64,000 nt of DNA from an uncultured Kiritimatiellota bacterium (lineage in GTDB: Bacteria > Verrucomicrobiota > Kiritimatiellia > RFP12 > UBA1067). This document shows positions 49,899 to 59,792 of the stretch, piece after piece. The notes below the pieces were generated by a model, which was not told where the DNA came from, did not search any database, and saw only the letters and a list, made by a program, of their open reading frames with translations. The position numbers were made by a program, and so were the translations under genes. The stretch's first letter is position 1, and each line of letters opens with the position of its first letter. The stretch lies in assembly GCA_934667425.1 (NCBI GenBank), contig CAKULV010000006.1:13439-77438 (forward strand), read 5' to 3'.

Positions 49899-51749
49899 AT
49901 GAAAAAAAAAATACATATTCTCGCTGCGAGCGGCGCGATCCTTATTGGCGGGTCTTGTTCGGCGTTTGCCGCAACATATGACTTCACCGTAGCCGGGGGA
50001 GACTTTGCCGACCTCTCCGCGTGGCGGACATTGTATCCTTCGCTCACGGAACTTCCCGGCCCAGACGATTACGTAAGGCTTGGGTTGGACTCCACGTTTA
50101 CTATGTCGCAGGACATGACGGTCCTCAGGTTTTCGTTCGCCTTCAATACAGTGGTGCTTGACTTTGCCTCCAGCGGCAACCACACGCTCAAGGTCGTGGA
50201 AGGGAACACCCTGAATCATGGATTCTTTGCGCACAACGGCACGATTCGCGGCGGCGTAATCGATCGCGACGGAAAAAACATGTACTGGTTTCAGAACGCT
50301 GGCTATGAGACGACCGTGACCGATGGATGCGTCATCACGAACTGCGATAAGTTCTGCGTGAACGTTTGGGGAACGTCTGGAGGCAAACTGCATTTGCTCG
50401 GGAACTCCAGGCTGCATGCCGACAGTCTCTTCCTGAACAATGGCTCTGCCAATGCAATCAGCGGCGGCACATCGCTTGAAGTCGCCGGAGGCTCGAAAGT
50501 CATGCTGACAGGCGACTACAGCTATTCGGATGCGAACAGCAAGAATGGGGAGTCCGGAGGCAACGTCCTTGATATCCATGGAAGCGGAACCACCATGGAT
50601 GTGTCAGGTTTCTATATAAACGGCTACCATTCCCACAGCAATGTGCTTCGCGTGGCGGATGGGGCGTCTTTTGAGGCCAAGGGTCTCCACGTCGGTTTCT
50701 ATGAGGCGGGCGCAATGACCAGGGGGAACCGGCTGATTGTCGATGGCGGGACCGTCAAGACCAAAGGCGACAACATTACCGCGAAGGGCGATGGGGTTGT
50801 ATTCTCTCTGACCAATGCGACGGTGGAGATTAACGGCGGAACCGGTGCATGCAACTTCTCTTCCGCCGCCAATGCCACCATCGACATAGTCGATTCGGTC
50901 TGGGAAGGCGGAGCGTTCACGACGTCCCCGGGACTCAACCTCCGCGTCGCCGGGAAAAATACGCGTTTTGCCGTAACCGAGAAGTTTTTCGGCATGGGGG
51001 GTCATGGAACGGTCGGCAACAGGATTTGCTTTGACGACGGCTTCAAGTGGCGCCCGTCGCTCGGCTACGGCTACTATTTCATGCAGACTACGACGAATTG
51101 CTCGCTGACGGTGAAGAATGGAGCCGTGTTCTCGGCGTGGCATCCGGCTAATAATACGAACGACAAGATTTTCTTCGGGGGCAGTTCCGCGACGGAGCTT
51201 GGCGCGCGGAACGTCATTCGCGTCATGTCTGACGGCGAAATCTATGGGAGGGAGATAGCGCTGACGGGCGTGGAGAACCATCTCGTCATCTCAAACGGCC
51301 TTGTGCATACCGTGGGTAGCGAGTCCTTGGATAGAATCTGGCTTGGAAATAACGACTGGGCAAGTGGCAACCGTGTTACCCTTCAGGGTTCCACGCCGAG
51401 GATTCGGGCGGGAAGGTGCGTTGTGGGGCATGGCACTACGTTGCGGTTCGAGATCCCGGAGACTGGGTATGCGGCGGACGCCGTCCCGATCGAGTGCCCC
51501 AATGGCTTTCACATAATAGACCCTCAGAATGCCTTGAACACCTTTGAGGTTGATGTAAGCCGCTTCGTCCCCGAGAGTACGACGCAGCTCACGCTTGCGC
51601 AGTTCGGCAAGGATCTCAACGAAGACCAGAAGGCGTGGTTCAAGGGCGCAGATTTGCCGGAGCGCTACAGGATCGAGATTGTCGATAACCGCAAGGTGGT
51701 CCTGAAGGCGAGGTGCGCGGCCAAGGGGCTTGCCGTATCGATCCGATGA
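49899..51749 (+). CDS. Exported beta-helix-like repeat protein (paralogue of 16454-18301)
   Basis: A 616-residue protein with a signal peptide (MKKKIHILAASGAILIGGS onward) and Gly/Asn/Ser/Thr-rich irregular repeats (SNVLRVADGASFEAKGLHVG, GNRLIVDGGTVKTKGDN) predicted to form a right-handed beta-helix. From RFEIPETGYAADAVP to the end it aligns with the C-terminal region of the protein at 16454 (FEFVVPERGYETVP), and both end in an Arg after a Gly-containing hydrophobic strand. The start codon is followed by a run of ten A residues. Each of the two carbohydrate loci holds one such protein, suggesting a shared surface role. Function unknown. Confidence 0.6.
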   Translation: MKKKIHILAASGAILIGGSCSAFAATYDFTVAGGDFADLSAWRTLYPSLTELPGPDDYVRLGLDSTFTMSQDMTVLRFSFAFNTVVLDFASSGNHTLKVVEGNTLNHGFFAHNGTIRGGVIDRDGKNMYWFQNAGYETTVTDGCVITNCDKFCVNVWGTSGGKLHLLGNSRLHADSLFLNNGSANAISGGTSLEVAGGSKVMLTGDYSYSDANSKNGESGGNVLDIHGSGTTMDVSGFYINGYHSHSNVLRVADGASFEAKGLHVGFYEAGAMTRGNRLIVDGGTVKTKGDNITAKGDGVVFSLTNATVEINGGTGACNFSSAANATIDIVDSVWEGGAFTTSPGLNLRVAGKNTRFAVTEKFFGMGGHGTVGNRICFDDGFKWRPSLGYGYYFMQTTTNCSLTVKNGAVFSAWHPANNTNDKIFFGGSSATELGARNVIRVMSDGEIYGREIALTGVENHLVISNGLVHTVGSESLDRIWLGNNDWASGNRVTLQGSTPRIRAGRCVVGHGTTLRFEIPETGYAADAVPIECPNGFHIIDPQNALNTFEVDVSRFVPESTTQLTLAQFGKDLNEDQKAWFKGADLPERYRIEIVDNRKVVLKARCAAKGLAVSIR

Positions 51750-51818
51750 TCCGCACCGGTTGAGGCTTGCGGGGATGGTCATTGTAATGTCAGAGGAAAT
51801 CCACGTGGGAGTTGCAAG

Positions 51819-54461
51819 ATGCTGTTAGGTTTTTGTGTGTTTGCGGTCAACCTGCTGTTCAATCCCGACTTTTCGCTTGACGACGGGATGGGCGATCCGT
51901 CCGGCTGGTCTTGCCGCAATGTATGGACGTGGGCGAAGCCGGCGGATTGGCGGGAGAACGCGCCAAAGTTGAAGACCTTGGGCGATGGCGTGACGGAAAT
52001 CACCTTCCGCAGCGAGGAACTTCGGTCGGTCGCCCAGAAGTATCTCACGCTTGTGCCGGGTGCGCGCTATCGCATGGCGGCGGACGTGCGGGTGGCGCCG
52101 GCCACGGGGGCTGCGCTGGAGCTTGCGGTCTTTGACGAGTCGGGGGCGCTCCGTGTCAGCGCGAAAATCCCGGATGGCACGGGCGGCAACTGGCAGACGG
52201 TCGCGAGGGAGTTCGCCGCGCCGCCATCCGGGATGAGCGCCGATACCGTATCCTATGCGATTCGGGGGCGAACCGGATCATTGAAGGAGGTGGCCATCGC
52301 GGTTCGGGGGCTGATGCTGGAGCCGTTGGACGAGCCTGCGATCCGCGGAAGCCGGACGATCCCCGGGAAATACACCCGTGTGCGTCCGGTGCGCATCGTT
52401 CCGGTCGAGCCATTGCTGGACCGGGTCTCGGCGGAAAAGGCCGAACTCGCTTTCTACTGGCCGGGGCGGCCGCAGGGAGGCGTTGAGGCTTGCACGCTCC
52501 GGGGGACGGTTGGCGGGAGGAATAGCAGCGCACCGCTTGACGCCATGGGCTGCGCGCGCCTGGATCTTGGCAAGCTGGCCGTCGGCAAGCATACGATTGC
52601 GGTTCGTGTCGTCGGCGCCGATGGCCGGACGCTCGCCACGAACGACTATCAGCTGACGGCCTGCGCGGCGGTTGCGCATGGGCCGGCCGGGCGGCGGCTC
52701 AACAATTTCGTGACCGAGCTTGTGAAGGCTCCATTGACCGATGGCGCGGTGAGGTTCTACCGGCCCGAAGATGGCTGGGTGTGGATCTCATTCGAAGGCG
52801 CGAGTGGCGCGGGACGCGGCTATCTGGACGGCGGAGCCAATGCGGTGGTGCGTCCACGCGAGGGCGAGCGTCGCATGGAGACGCAACGCTACGTGAAGGC
52901 GGGTTGGCATACGCTGGCCGTGAGCGGCGCTGGCGAAGGCGGCACATTGCGCATCCATGCGGTCAAGGCCATTGCCGGCGAGGCGCCGTCGCTTGTGGAT
53001 GGAGCGTGCAAGCGGCCGGACGGAGGCTTCGACTACAAGTTGCCGTTCATGCGTCGGTTCGACGGGCTTGCCGTCTTCAACACGATGAGGGGCGCAACCC
53101 GTTTCTTTGCGAAGCGGGAGGCGTCAGACACGGGCTTTTTCCGCGAAAGAGGCCTGTCGCTCATAGGGGGAGGGGACAGCTGCGGCGTCTTTAATCCGAA
53201 CCGCCAAGATCGGGATCTCCTTTATCGCTCGATGGCGAGCGTGGCCTGGCGACATGGGCTGGACGTGCTAATCGACGAGAATCCCGTCGAGCTGTGCGGG
53301 AAGTGGGGCCAGGCTGTCGTGCGCTACTGCGACTGGGCGTATTCCGAGAATGTCTGGCGGATGATAAGGGAGAACCCTCTGTCGCAGGTAAACACCTACT
53401 ACAGCGACTCGAACTACGGGGCGATATTCCGGGACAGGGCGGCAAAGGCGTCCGAGATATCGGCGATCGTCAACTCCGGGCGAGGCACGGCGATGCTCGT
53501 GCCGGAGGCGTATGCGCCGTCGCTTCGGGACCCGGAAGCCTCGGCAAAGTGGGAGGGGTACTTCGCGCGGTTCCTCCGGCAGTCTGTCGCCTATGTGCCG
53601 GCGGCGAGGGGGCGCGTCATGTTCTGGATGGCGCCCTACATCGGACTTGGCGGCTGGTCGAGCTACACGAGCCCCGAGGTCGATCTCAAGGCGCATTATT
53701 CGAGACTCCTGCGGGCGTTCGCGACGCAGCCGGAGTTCGCCGATATCGGCGGTGTGGGCTTTGGCGGGCTGAACAGCGCGAATGACGAGGTCCGCAGATG
53801 GGGCCATAGGATCCTGCGCCACTACTGCATCGAGGGCGGCACTGATGACATTGCGGCGCGCTATGGCTATGCCTGGGCGCCCGGAATAGTGCGCAACGCC
53901 GACTTCGACGAGGCGTTTGCGGACTGGACGGCGGCGCCGGCGGCGGAAGGTTCGGTCAAGGCGGAGCGCATCGCAGGGTATGGCCACAAGCAGGGGCGGC
54001 AGAATCGCCCGAACGGCGTCGGGGACGGGCTTGCGGTGTTCACGGTGGCGGATCGTCCGAATCGCCTGGAGCAGAAGTTGACGGGCCTTCGTCCGGGCGG
54101 GTTCTATTCGCTGGAATTCGCGGTCGTCGACTATCCGAGCATTCTGGATCCGTCGTGGCGCCCCCTTACGTGGAAGCCCGCGCAATTCACGGCAAAACTT
54201 GAGGGTGCGCAGGAAATCGGTCCGCTCGGCTACGTCCGGTGCCGACAGTCGAAGGACCGTCCTTGGCTCACGTGCTTCCGATTCATCTTCCGGGCCGGAT
54301 CGTCCGAGGCGACGCTTGTCTTCACCGACCGCGCACAGTCTGGCATGGCCGCGCCGGCCGGCACGCGGTACGGGCTGAACCACATCGTGTTCACGCCCTA
54401 TTACATGGAGTCGCCGGAAGAGCTTTCGGAGATCATTCGCCTTTGGGCTGGAAAACAATGA
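51819..54461 (+). CDS. Large exported protein with CBM-like ends, function unknown
   Basis: An 880-residue protein. A short hydrophobic N-terminus (LLGFCVFAVNLL) runs into FNPDFSLDDGMGDPSGW, typical of a CBM4/9-like carbohydrate-binding jelly roll. A second such module starts near residue 690 (IVRNADFDEAFADWTAAP). The centre (~390-680) has barrel-like features (GLDVLIDENPVEL; FWMAPYIGLGGWSSY) and may be a glycosidase-like TIM barrel. I do not recognise a family. GGGAG precedes the ATG. It is followed after 10 nt by a GH42-like gene, so probably in the same operon. Confidence 0.55.
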   Translation: MLLGFCVFAVNLLFNPDFSLDDGMGDPSGWSCRNVWTWAKPADWRENAPKLKTLGDGVTEITFRSEELRSVAQKYLTLVPGARYRMAADVRVAPATGAALELAVFDESGALRVSAKIPDGTGGNWQTVAREFAAPPSGMSADTVSYAIRGRTGSLKEVAIAVRGLMLEPLDEPAIRGSRTIPGKYTRVRPVRIVPVEPLLDRVSAEKAELAFYWPGRPQGGVEACTLRGTVGGRNSSAPLDAMGCARLDLGKLAVGKHTIAVRVVGADGRTLATNDYQLTACAAVAHGPAGRRLNNFVTELVKAPLTDGAVRFYRPEDGWVWISFEGASGAGRGYLDGGANAVVRPREGERRMETQRYVKAGWHTLAVSGAGEGGTLRIHAVKAIAGEAPSLVDGACKRPDGGFDYKLPFMRRFDGLAVFNTMRGATRFFAKREASDTGFFRERGLSLIGGGDSCGVFNPNRQDRDLLYRSMASVAWRHGLDVLIDENPVELCGKWGQAVVRYCDWAYSENVWRMIRENPLSQVNTYYSDSNYGAIFRDRAAKASEISAIVNSGRGTAMLVPEAYAPSLRDPEASAKWEGYFARFLRQSVAYVPAARGRVMFWMAPYIGLGGWSSYTSPEVDLKAHYSRLLRAFATQPEFADIGGVGFGGLNSANDEVRRWGHRILRHYCIEGGTDDIAARYGYAWAPGIVRNADFDEAFADWTAAPAAEGSVKAERIAGYGHKQGRQNRPNGVGDGLAVFTVADRPNRLEQKLTGLRPGGFYSLEFAVVDYPSILDPSWRPLTWKPAQFTAKLEGAQEIGPLGYVRCRQSKDRPWLTCFRFIFRAGSSEATLVFTDRAQSGMAAPAGTRYGLNHIVFTPYYMESPEELSEIIRLWAGKQ

Positions 54462-54471
54462 GAGGATGTCG

Positions 54472-56376
54472 ATGATGAAAAGGCTTTGCCTGACCATTGC
54501 CGTGCTGGCGTTCGCCTCTGCGGCCGCCGTTCCGATGCGGCCGCAGCTGATGGCGTACAGGTCGTTCCAGAAGGAGCTTGCGGAGACCGCGGCGTTCCCG
54601 AAGATGGGCGTAGACATGCGCGCATTTGGGGTGTGCAACACCATCAACGCCCTCGGCAAGCCGTATTCGGACTATCCGCCTGTATGGCTTGGCATAGGCA
54701 AGTACGATTTCGCGCCGGTGGACGAGATGATAGGCGACATCCTCCGGGAGAATCCGAACGCGAGGCTCTTCTGCCTTCTGGACCTCAACACGCCGTTCTG
54801 GCTGACGCGCAGCCTGCACCTCGACAGTCTCGAGATGATCTCCCATGCCGCCACTATGCCGCGCTGGCGAAATGAGACTCGGCGGTACCTGAATGATCTC
54901 GTCGCCTACCTTGAAGGCAAGTGGGGCGACCGGATCGACGCCTACTCGCTGATGGCCGGCCTGACGACGGAATGGTTCGAGTGGGGCCTGCCGGTCTACG
55001 GCAGCGCACCAAAGGATGCCGCCTGGCGCAAGTGGTGCGCAAGGCGCGGACTGAATTTCGATGCGGCGGTGCCTACCAAGGACGCGATGATGAAGGGTGC
55101 GTTCGAAGGGGTGCTGTTCGACCCGCAGACCGAGGGCGAGAAGATCGCGTATTGGAGGTTCCACAACGAAATCGTGGCGGATGCTGTCCTTGACTTCGCC
55201 CATGAGTTGCGGAGCAGGGTCGGCGCCAGGAAGCAGATAGGCGCATTCTTCGGCTATTACTTCATCTGCAACCAGAACTTCGGGTCGATCTGCCATCTCG
55301 ACTACGAGCGCGTGATCGCATCGCCTGACATAGACTTCTTCTCGTCACCGGCGACGTACACCGAGCGCCAGTGCGGCTTCGGCACGGGCTCGATGGCGGT
55401 AAGCGGCACACTGCGCCTTGCGGGCAAGCGGGTGCTGCACGAGATCGACTTCTGGCCCGATACGCTCACCCCTCCGTGGTGCACGGATACCTGGAGCTAT
55501 TGGCGGACACCTGCCGAAACCGTCGCGGGCAACACGCGCGAGGCGGCGTTCGCGCTCGTCAACGGGACCTCGTTCTGGTGGTTCGACATGTGGGGCAAGA
55601 TGTACACAAACCCCGAAGTGCGCCGGCGCATCGCGCGGTTCGCCGAAATCCAGAGGCGATTCGGCGGCGACCTCCCTGCGCCCGAGGCCGAGGTGCTGGT
55701 CGTGGCCGATCCGGACAGCGCCTATTCCATGGCCGAGCCGCGGGCCAAGTGCCCGGACGGCTTCGTGCCGTCGCTGGGCGGCGGCGAGACGCTGCGGAAT
55801 GCGGTGGGCCGTACGGGCGTCGTATACGACACCTGCTCGTTCAACGACCTCCCGAAGCTCGACCTGTCCCGCGTCAAGGTGGCAGTCCTCGGCGCCTCGT
55901 GGGTGCTTACGCCGGAGAAGGCGAAGATCCTGCGCGACTTCGTCTGCCGGGACGGGCGCACCGTGGTGTGGAGCTATGCGCCGGGCGTCTCGGACGGCCA
56001 TACGGTGGATGCCGGGCGTGTGCGGACGTGGGCGGGAGTGCCTTTCAAGACGAAAGGCGTTCCGGTCGTAGACATGCAGGGCTGGAAATCGGCGTACGCC
56101 TACGACTACCGCGACCTTACGCCTGAGAGGTTCCGCGAAATCGAGGCGGCGGCGGGATGCTTCTTCTACGTGGACGAGCTGCTGCCGGTCTCCTGCAACG
56201 GCCGGCTGCTGGCGCTTCACTGCGGAACTGGCGGGCCGAAGAAGATCCGCCTGCCGCGAAAGGTCGTGAAGGTGGTGGACCTCATGGACGGGCGGACCGT
56301 GGCCAGAGACGCCGTGGAGTTCACGGACACGTTCGCGACGCCGGACACGAAGCTTTACGAACTGGTTAAAAAATAA
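54472..56376 (+). CDS. Exported GH42-like glycosidase
   Basis: A 634-residue protein with a signal peptide (MKRLCLTIAVLAFASAAAVP). A TIM barrel (IGKYDFAPVDEMIGDIL, LFCLLDLNTPFWLTR, SLMAGLTTEWFEWG) resembles GH42 beta-galactosidases; the Glu in TTEWFEWG is at the acid/base position. The second half (from EVLVVADPDSAYSM) looks like the GH42 trimerisation/flavodoxin-like domain with VKVAVLGASWVLTPEKAKIL, and a small C-terminal beta domain follows. Three ATGs (54466, 54472, 54475) are in frame; GAGAGG at 54460-54465 best fits 54472 or 54475. Activity on galactosides is inference. Confidence 0.6.
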   Translation: MMKRLCLTIAVLAFASAAAVPMRPQLMAYRSFQKELAETAAFPKMGVDMRAFGVCNTINALGKPYSDYPPVWLGIGKYDFAPVDEMIGDILRENPNARLFCLLDLNTPFWLTRSLHLDSLEMISHAATMPRWRNETRRYLNDLVAYLEGKWGDRIDAYSLMAGLTTEWFEWGLPVYGSAPKDAAWRKWCARRGLNFDAAVPTKDAMMKGAFEGVLFDPQTEGEKIAYWRFHNEIVADAVLDFAHELRSRVGARKQIGAFFGYYFICNQNFGSICHLDYERVIASPDIDFFSSPATYTERQCGFGTGSMAVSGTLRLAGKRVLHEIDFWPDTLTPPWCTDTWSYWRTPAETVAGNTREAAFALVNGTSFWWFDMWGKMYTNPEVRRRIARFAEIQRRFGGDLPAPEAEVLVVADPDSAYSMAEPRAKCPDGFVPSLGGGETLRNAVGRTGVVYDTCSFNDLPKLDLSRVKVAVLGASWVLTPEKAKILRDFVCRDGRTVVWSYAPGVSDGHTVDAGRVRTWAGVPFKTKGVPVVDMQGWKSAYAYDYRDLTPERFREIEAAAGCFFYVDELLPVSCNGRLLALHCGTGGPKKIRLPRKVVKVVDLMDGRTVARDAVEFTDTFATPDTKLYELVKK

Positions 56377-56400
56377 AATAAAAAGGATGGAGATATATCT

Positions 56401-59400
56401 GTGAGAAGAATTGCCGTTTGTTCCTTTGCGTTAGCCCAGCTTGCCATGAGTCAGGCCCTGGCATCCTGCGTCGCGATCTCCGACGGAGACGTTTCCCTGC
56501 AAGGCCCGGTCGGAGAACGATTGGAGTCGATGTTTCGCAACCACGTCCTCGCGGAGGATCCGGTATATCTTACGGCCTGCTACGGGGAACGCACCGAGAC
56601 GGAACTTTGGCAGACCGAGTTCTGGGGAAAGTACATGCACTCGGCCGCGCCGTTCTGGACGATGACGGGGGATGCGCTCTTGAAGGCCAAGCTGGATGCC
56701 GGCGTGGAAAACCTGCTTAAGGCCCAGCTTGACGATGGATATCTTGGAAACTATGCGCCCGAGAGGCGCGCGGGGACCGGGACGTGGGACGTTTGGGGCT
56801 GCAAGTACACAATGCTCGGGCTTCTGCACTACCATGACGCGATGAAGGACGCGAACCCCGCGCTTGCCAAGCGGGCTATCGCTGCGTGTGGACGCCTCTG
56901 CGATTGGCTGATCAAGACGGTTGGCCCTGGCGCGAAGACCACAATCGCGGAGACCGGCAACTATGCCGGGCAGCCGAGCTGCAGCTGCCTTGAGCCGGTG
57001 ATGTGGCTGTACAACCGTACGCATGAGGCGCGTTATCTGGAATTCGCCGCATTCATCGTCAAGGAAATGACGGAGAACCCGAAGGGGCCTCGCCTTCTCG
57101 ACCTGTCCGTCGCCTGTGTGCCAGTATCCGAGCGCAGTGAGATCCCGTCCGGCAGCATCTGGCGAGGCGTGCCCACGAATCGCGGCAAGGCATATGAGAT
57201 GATGAGCTGCTATCAGGGGCTGATCGAGTATGCGGAGGCGACCGGACGCAAGGACCTCGTGGATGCCGCCGTCGCGACGGCGTGGGACATAGCAGACCAG
57301 GAGATCAACCTCGCGGGATCCGGCGCTTCATGCGAGCATTGGTACCATGGCGCGAAGCATCAGCACGAGGCGTTCCCGCACACGCAGGAGACGTGCGTGA
57401 CAATCACGTGGCTGCGCCTTTGCGAGAAGCTTCTGACGCTCACGGGCGAGCCGCGTTGGGCGGACCAGATGGAGCGGACGTTCTACAACGCGTATCTCGG
57501 CTCGCTTTCGCCTGATGGGCGGCGCTTTGCGTCCTACACTCCGCTGAACGGCGCGCGCAGCGAAGGTCAGCTCCACTGCCGCATGCACACGAACTGCTGC
57601 AATGCAAACGGCCCTCGCGGCTTCCTGTCGTTCATGCGCACGATCCTTACGGCGAAGGATGATGAGGTCTTCGTGAACCACTACGTCTCGTCCCGCGCCT
57701 CCGTTGAGGTTTCCGCGCTGAAGGGAAAGGTCCTGTTCGAGATGCACACGCTCTATCCGAAGACGGGGTCCGTCGATATACGGTATCGTGGCGCGAAGCC
57801 GGCGACGTTCAGGCTGTCCCTGCGCGTGCCGCGCTGGGCGATGGCGGGCGCGGACGTGAAGGTGAATGGCAAGGGGATCCGTTTCGAACGCAAGCAGAGC
57901 GGCGCATACGTGACACGCTACGTCACGGTCGCTCGCGAGTGGCGGCCTGGCGACGCCGTCAGCCTCGAACTCCCGCTGACGGTCGAGGCGCACCGTCTTG
58001 GCGACAGCGTGGCGTTCACTCGAGGGCCTGTCCTGCTCTCCCGCGATGACCGCTTCGGCGATGGCGAGCTGTCCGAGGTGCTGCGCAACGGCGACTTCGA
58101 CGAGATGGCGGAGGGATTCCGCCTCGAACGCACTCCATGTGGCGACGAGATGGCGATGACGGTCGCCGCGCAGCTGCCGGTCGGCGCCAACGACCAGAAC
58201 ATCGACCAGCGCCAGCCCGCTACCATACGGTTCTGCGACTACGCCTCGGCCGGCAACCGCTGGCGGGCGGACAACGCCTATCGGTCATGGCTGCCCGTCG
58301 AGAAGCGCTTGCTGTCGGCGTTCCCTGGAAAGCGGCGGCTTGACCGCTCGAAGTTCATCGTGGGATCGTATGCCTTTGGAGGCGTAAGGAATCCCAAGGA
58401 GGAGGATGTGAAACGCCTCGCCGACTGCGGAATAGACGTGATCAAATACGGGAATGCGAAGACGAATGTGCTGGACTGGTTCTCCAAGTACGGAGTGTTG
58501 GCGTTCCGCGGCTGGGTGATGCCCGGCGACTGGTGGTGGTTCAACAGCGACCCGAAGAAGAAGTTCAAGAACGGCGAACGCTGGTGCGGGTGGGACGTGG
58601 ATCGCCTAAAGGCCTATTTTGGCATGACGGCAGACCATCCCGCCGTGGCTGGCGTGGATGTGTGGGACGAGCCGAACGGGCTGGACTATCCGTTCCTTGG
58701 AAAGATCACGCGCACGGTTCTCGACCGCTATCCGGAGCAGTATCCGTTCTTCAACCTGTTCCCGAACTATGCGCTGCCGGATTCTGCTGGACGCGAACGC
58801 GCGTTATCCCAGCTCGGAACGAAGGATTACGAGACGTACATTGCGGAATACTGCAAACACATACCGCTCGACTACATCTGCTACGACTTCTACCCGTTTG
58901 CCTGGAAGGTGACGCCTCGGCAGTTCTACGACAACCTCCGCGTTGTCGCCGACGCCTGCACCGCCACCGGCAAGAGCCACTGGCTCTATCTGCAGGCGAC
59001 CAGATACAATGGGAACAAGAAGGCCGACCATCCGATCCTGAACGAGCCCCGTCTGCGCTATCAGGCGGCCGCGTCGCTTGCCTATGGCGCCGAGTGCATC
59101 ATCTGGGCGTGCTGGGCGCCGGCATGGGGCGGCTGGGACATCAATGTCGTCGATGCGGACGGCAATCCCACGGTCGTGTACGAGCCGCTAAAGAAGGTCA
59201 ATAAGGCGCTTCACCGCCTGTCGCCCGAATACATGAGGTATAGGCGCATGACTACAGACCTTGTAGGCTTCGAGGGTGAACTCGCCGAGTCGTCGGGGAC
59301 GGCATTCCGCCACGTGAAGGCGACGGACGGGGCGGCATTGGCCGTAGGCCACTTTGCCGCGCGTTCCGGCAACGGCGACTATGCCCTGTTTGTCGCCGCG

Positions 59401-59598
59401 ATAGACGATCCGAACGGCGCAAATGCCGTGGAGCACTCCGTCACGTTCGCCTTGCCGCGCAAGGGGTACAGGGTCAGGGCCGTTGACGGCAATGGAGATG
59501 TGAAGGTCACGGTATCTGCGGACGGCACGATGTCGGTCCCGCTTCAGACCTGCCACGGCGTCTTCGTGATCGCAGAGAGGTCGCTGGCCGACATGTAG
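56401..59598 (+). CDS. Exported GH127 domain fused to a clan-A-like TIM-barrel domain
   Basis: A 1065-residue protein, GTG start with GGAG upstream, signal peptide (ends near ALAS). Residues ~30-620 are GH127/DUF1680 with the Zn-Cys active-site set E330 and C332 (QETCVT) and C399-C400 (NCCNAN). From ~645 (SKFIVGSYAFGGVRNP) a second TIM barrel begins, with E757 in DVWDEPNG at the usual acid/base place of GH5/GH42-like enzymes, followed by a C-terminal beta domain ending GVFVIAERS. Two catalytic domains in one chain suggest sequential attack on a branched glycan. The GH127 at 1227 is single-domain. It is the last gene of the locus; 195 nt follow with the dfx promoter. Confidence 0.75.
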   Translation: MRRIAVCSFALAQLAMSQALASCVAISDGDVSLQGPVGERLESMFRNHVLAEDPVYLTACYGERTETELWQTEFWGKYMHSAAPFWTMTGDALLKAKLDAGVENLLKAQLDDGYLGNYAPERRAGTGTWDVWGCKYTMLGLLHYHDAMKDANPALAKRAIAACGRLCDWLIKTVGPGAKTTIAETGNYAGQPSCSCLEPVMWLYNRTHEARYLEFAAFIVKEMTENPKGPRLLDLSVACVPVSERSEIPSGSIWRGVPTNRGKAYEMMSCYQGLIEYAEATGRKDLVDAAVATAWDIADQEINLAGSGASCEHWYHGAKHQHEAFPHTQETCVTITWLRLCEKLLTLTGEPRWADQMERTFYNAYLGSLSPDGRRFASYTPLNGARSEGQLHCRMHTNCCNANGPRGFLSFMRTILTAKDDEVFVNHYVSSRASVEVSALKGKVLFEMHTLYPKTGSVDIRYRGAKPATFRLSLRVPRWAMAGADVKVNGKGIRFERKQSGAYVTRYVTVAREWRPGDAVSLELPLTVEAHRLGDSVAFTRGPVLLSRDDRFGDGELSEVLRNGDFDEMAEGFRLERTPCGDEMAMTVAAQLPVGANDQNIDQRQPATIRFCDYASAGNRWRADNAYRSWLPVEKRLLSAFPGKRRLDRSKFIVGSYAFGGVRNPKEEDVKRLADCGIDVIKYGNAKTNVLDWFSKYGVLAFRGWVMPGDWWWFNSDPKKKFKNGERWCGWDVDRLKAYFGMTADHPAVAGVDVWDEPNGLDYPFLGKITRTVLDRYPEQYPFFNLFPNYALPDSAGRERALSQLGTKDYETYIAEYCKHIPLDYICYDFYPFAWKVTPRQFYDNLRVVADACTATGKSHWLYLQATRYNGNKKADHPILNEPRLRYQAAASLAYGAECIIWACWAPAWGGWDINVVDADGNPTVVYEPLKKVNKALHRLSPEYMRYRRMTTDLVGFEGELAESSGTAFRHVKATDGAALAVGHFAARSGNGDYALFVAAIDDPNGANAVEHSVTFALPRKGYRVRAVDGNGDVKVTVSADGTMSVPLQTCHGVFVIAERSLADM

Positions 59599-59665
59599 GC
59601 AGAGAGGCTTGTCTGTCTGCGGATTGGGGTTGCGTCCGTAGAATTGTGTAGAGGGAACCGGATCC

Positions 59666-59707
59666 GTTGTAGATACAACACACATTCGATTGGCATGATG
59701 GTATAAT
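59666..59707 (+). promoter_or_regulatory. dfx-hcp promoter with upstream palindrome
   Basis: Extended -10 TGGTATAAT (59699-59707) without a good -35. A perfect dyad GTTGTA-ga-TACAAC (59666-59679) ends at the -35 position, the place for an activator such as a CRP/FNR-type regulator. Confidence 0.55.
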
Positions 59708-59792
59708 TCTCGCCGTCAAGTGGGCGGTGCATCCGCGCTGCGGTGGCACGGTTGCCGAATCGCCTTCTGCAAAAACGGAAAGGGATGCAATC

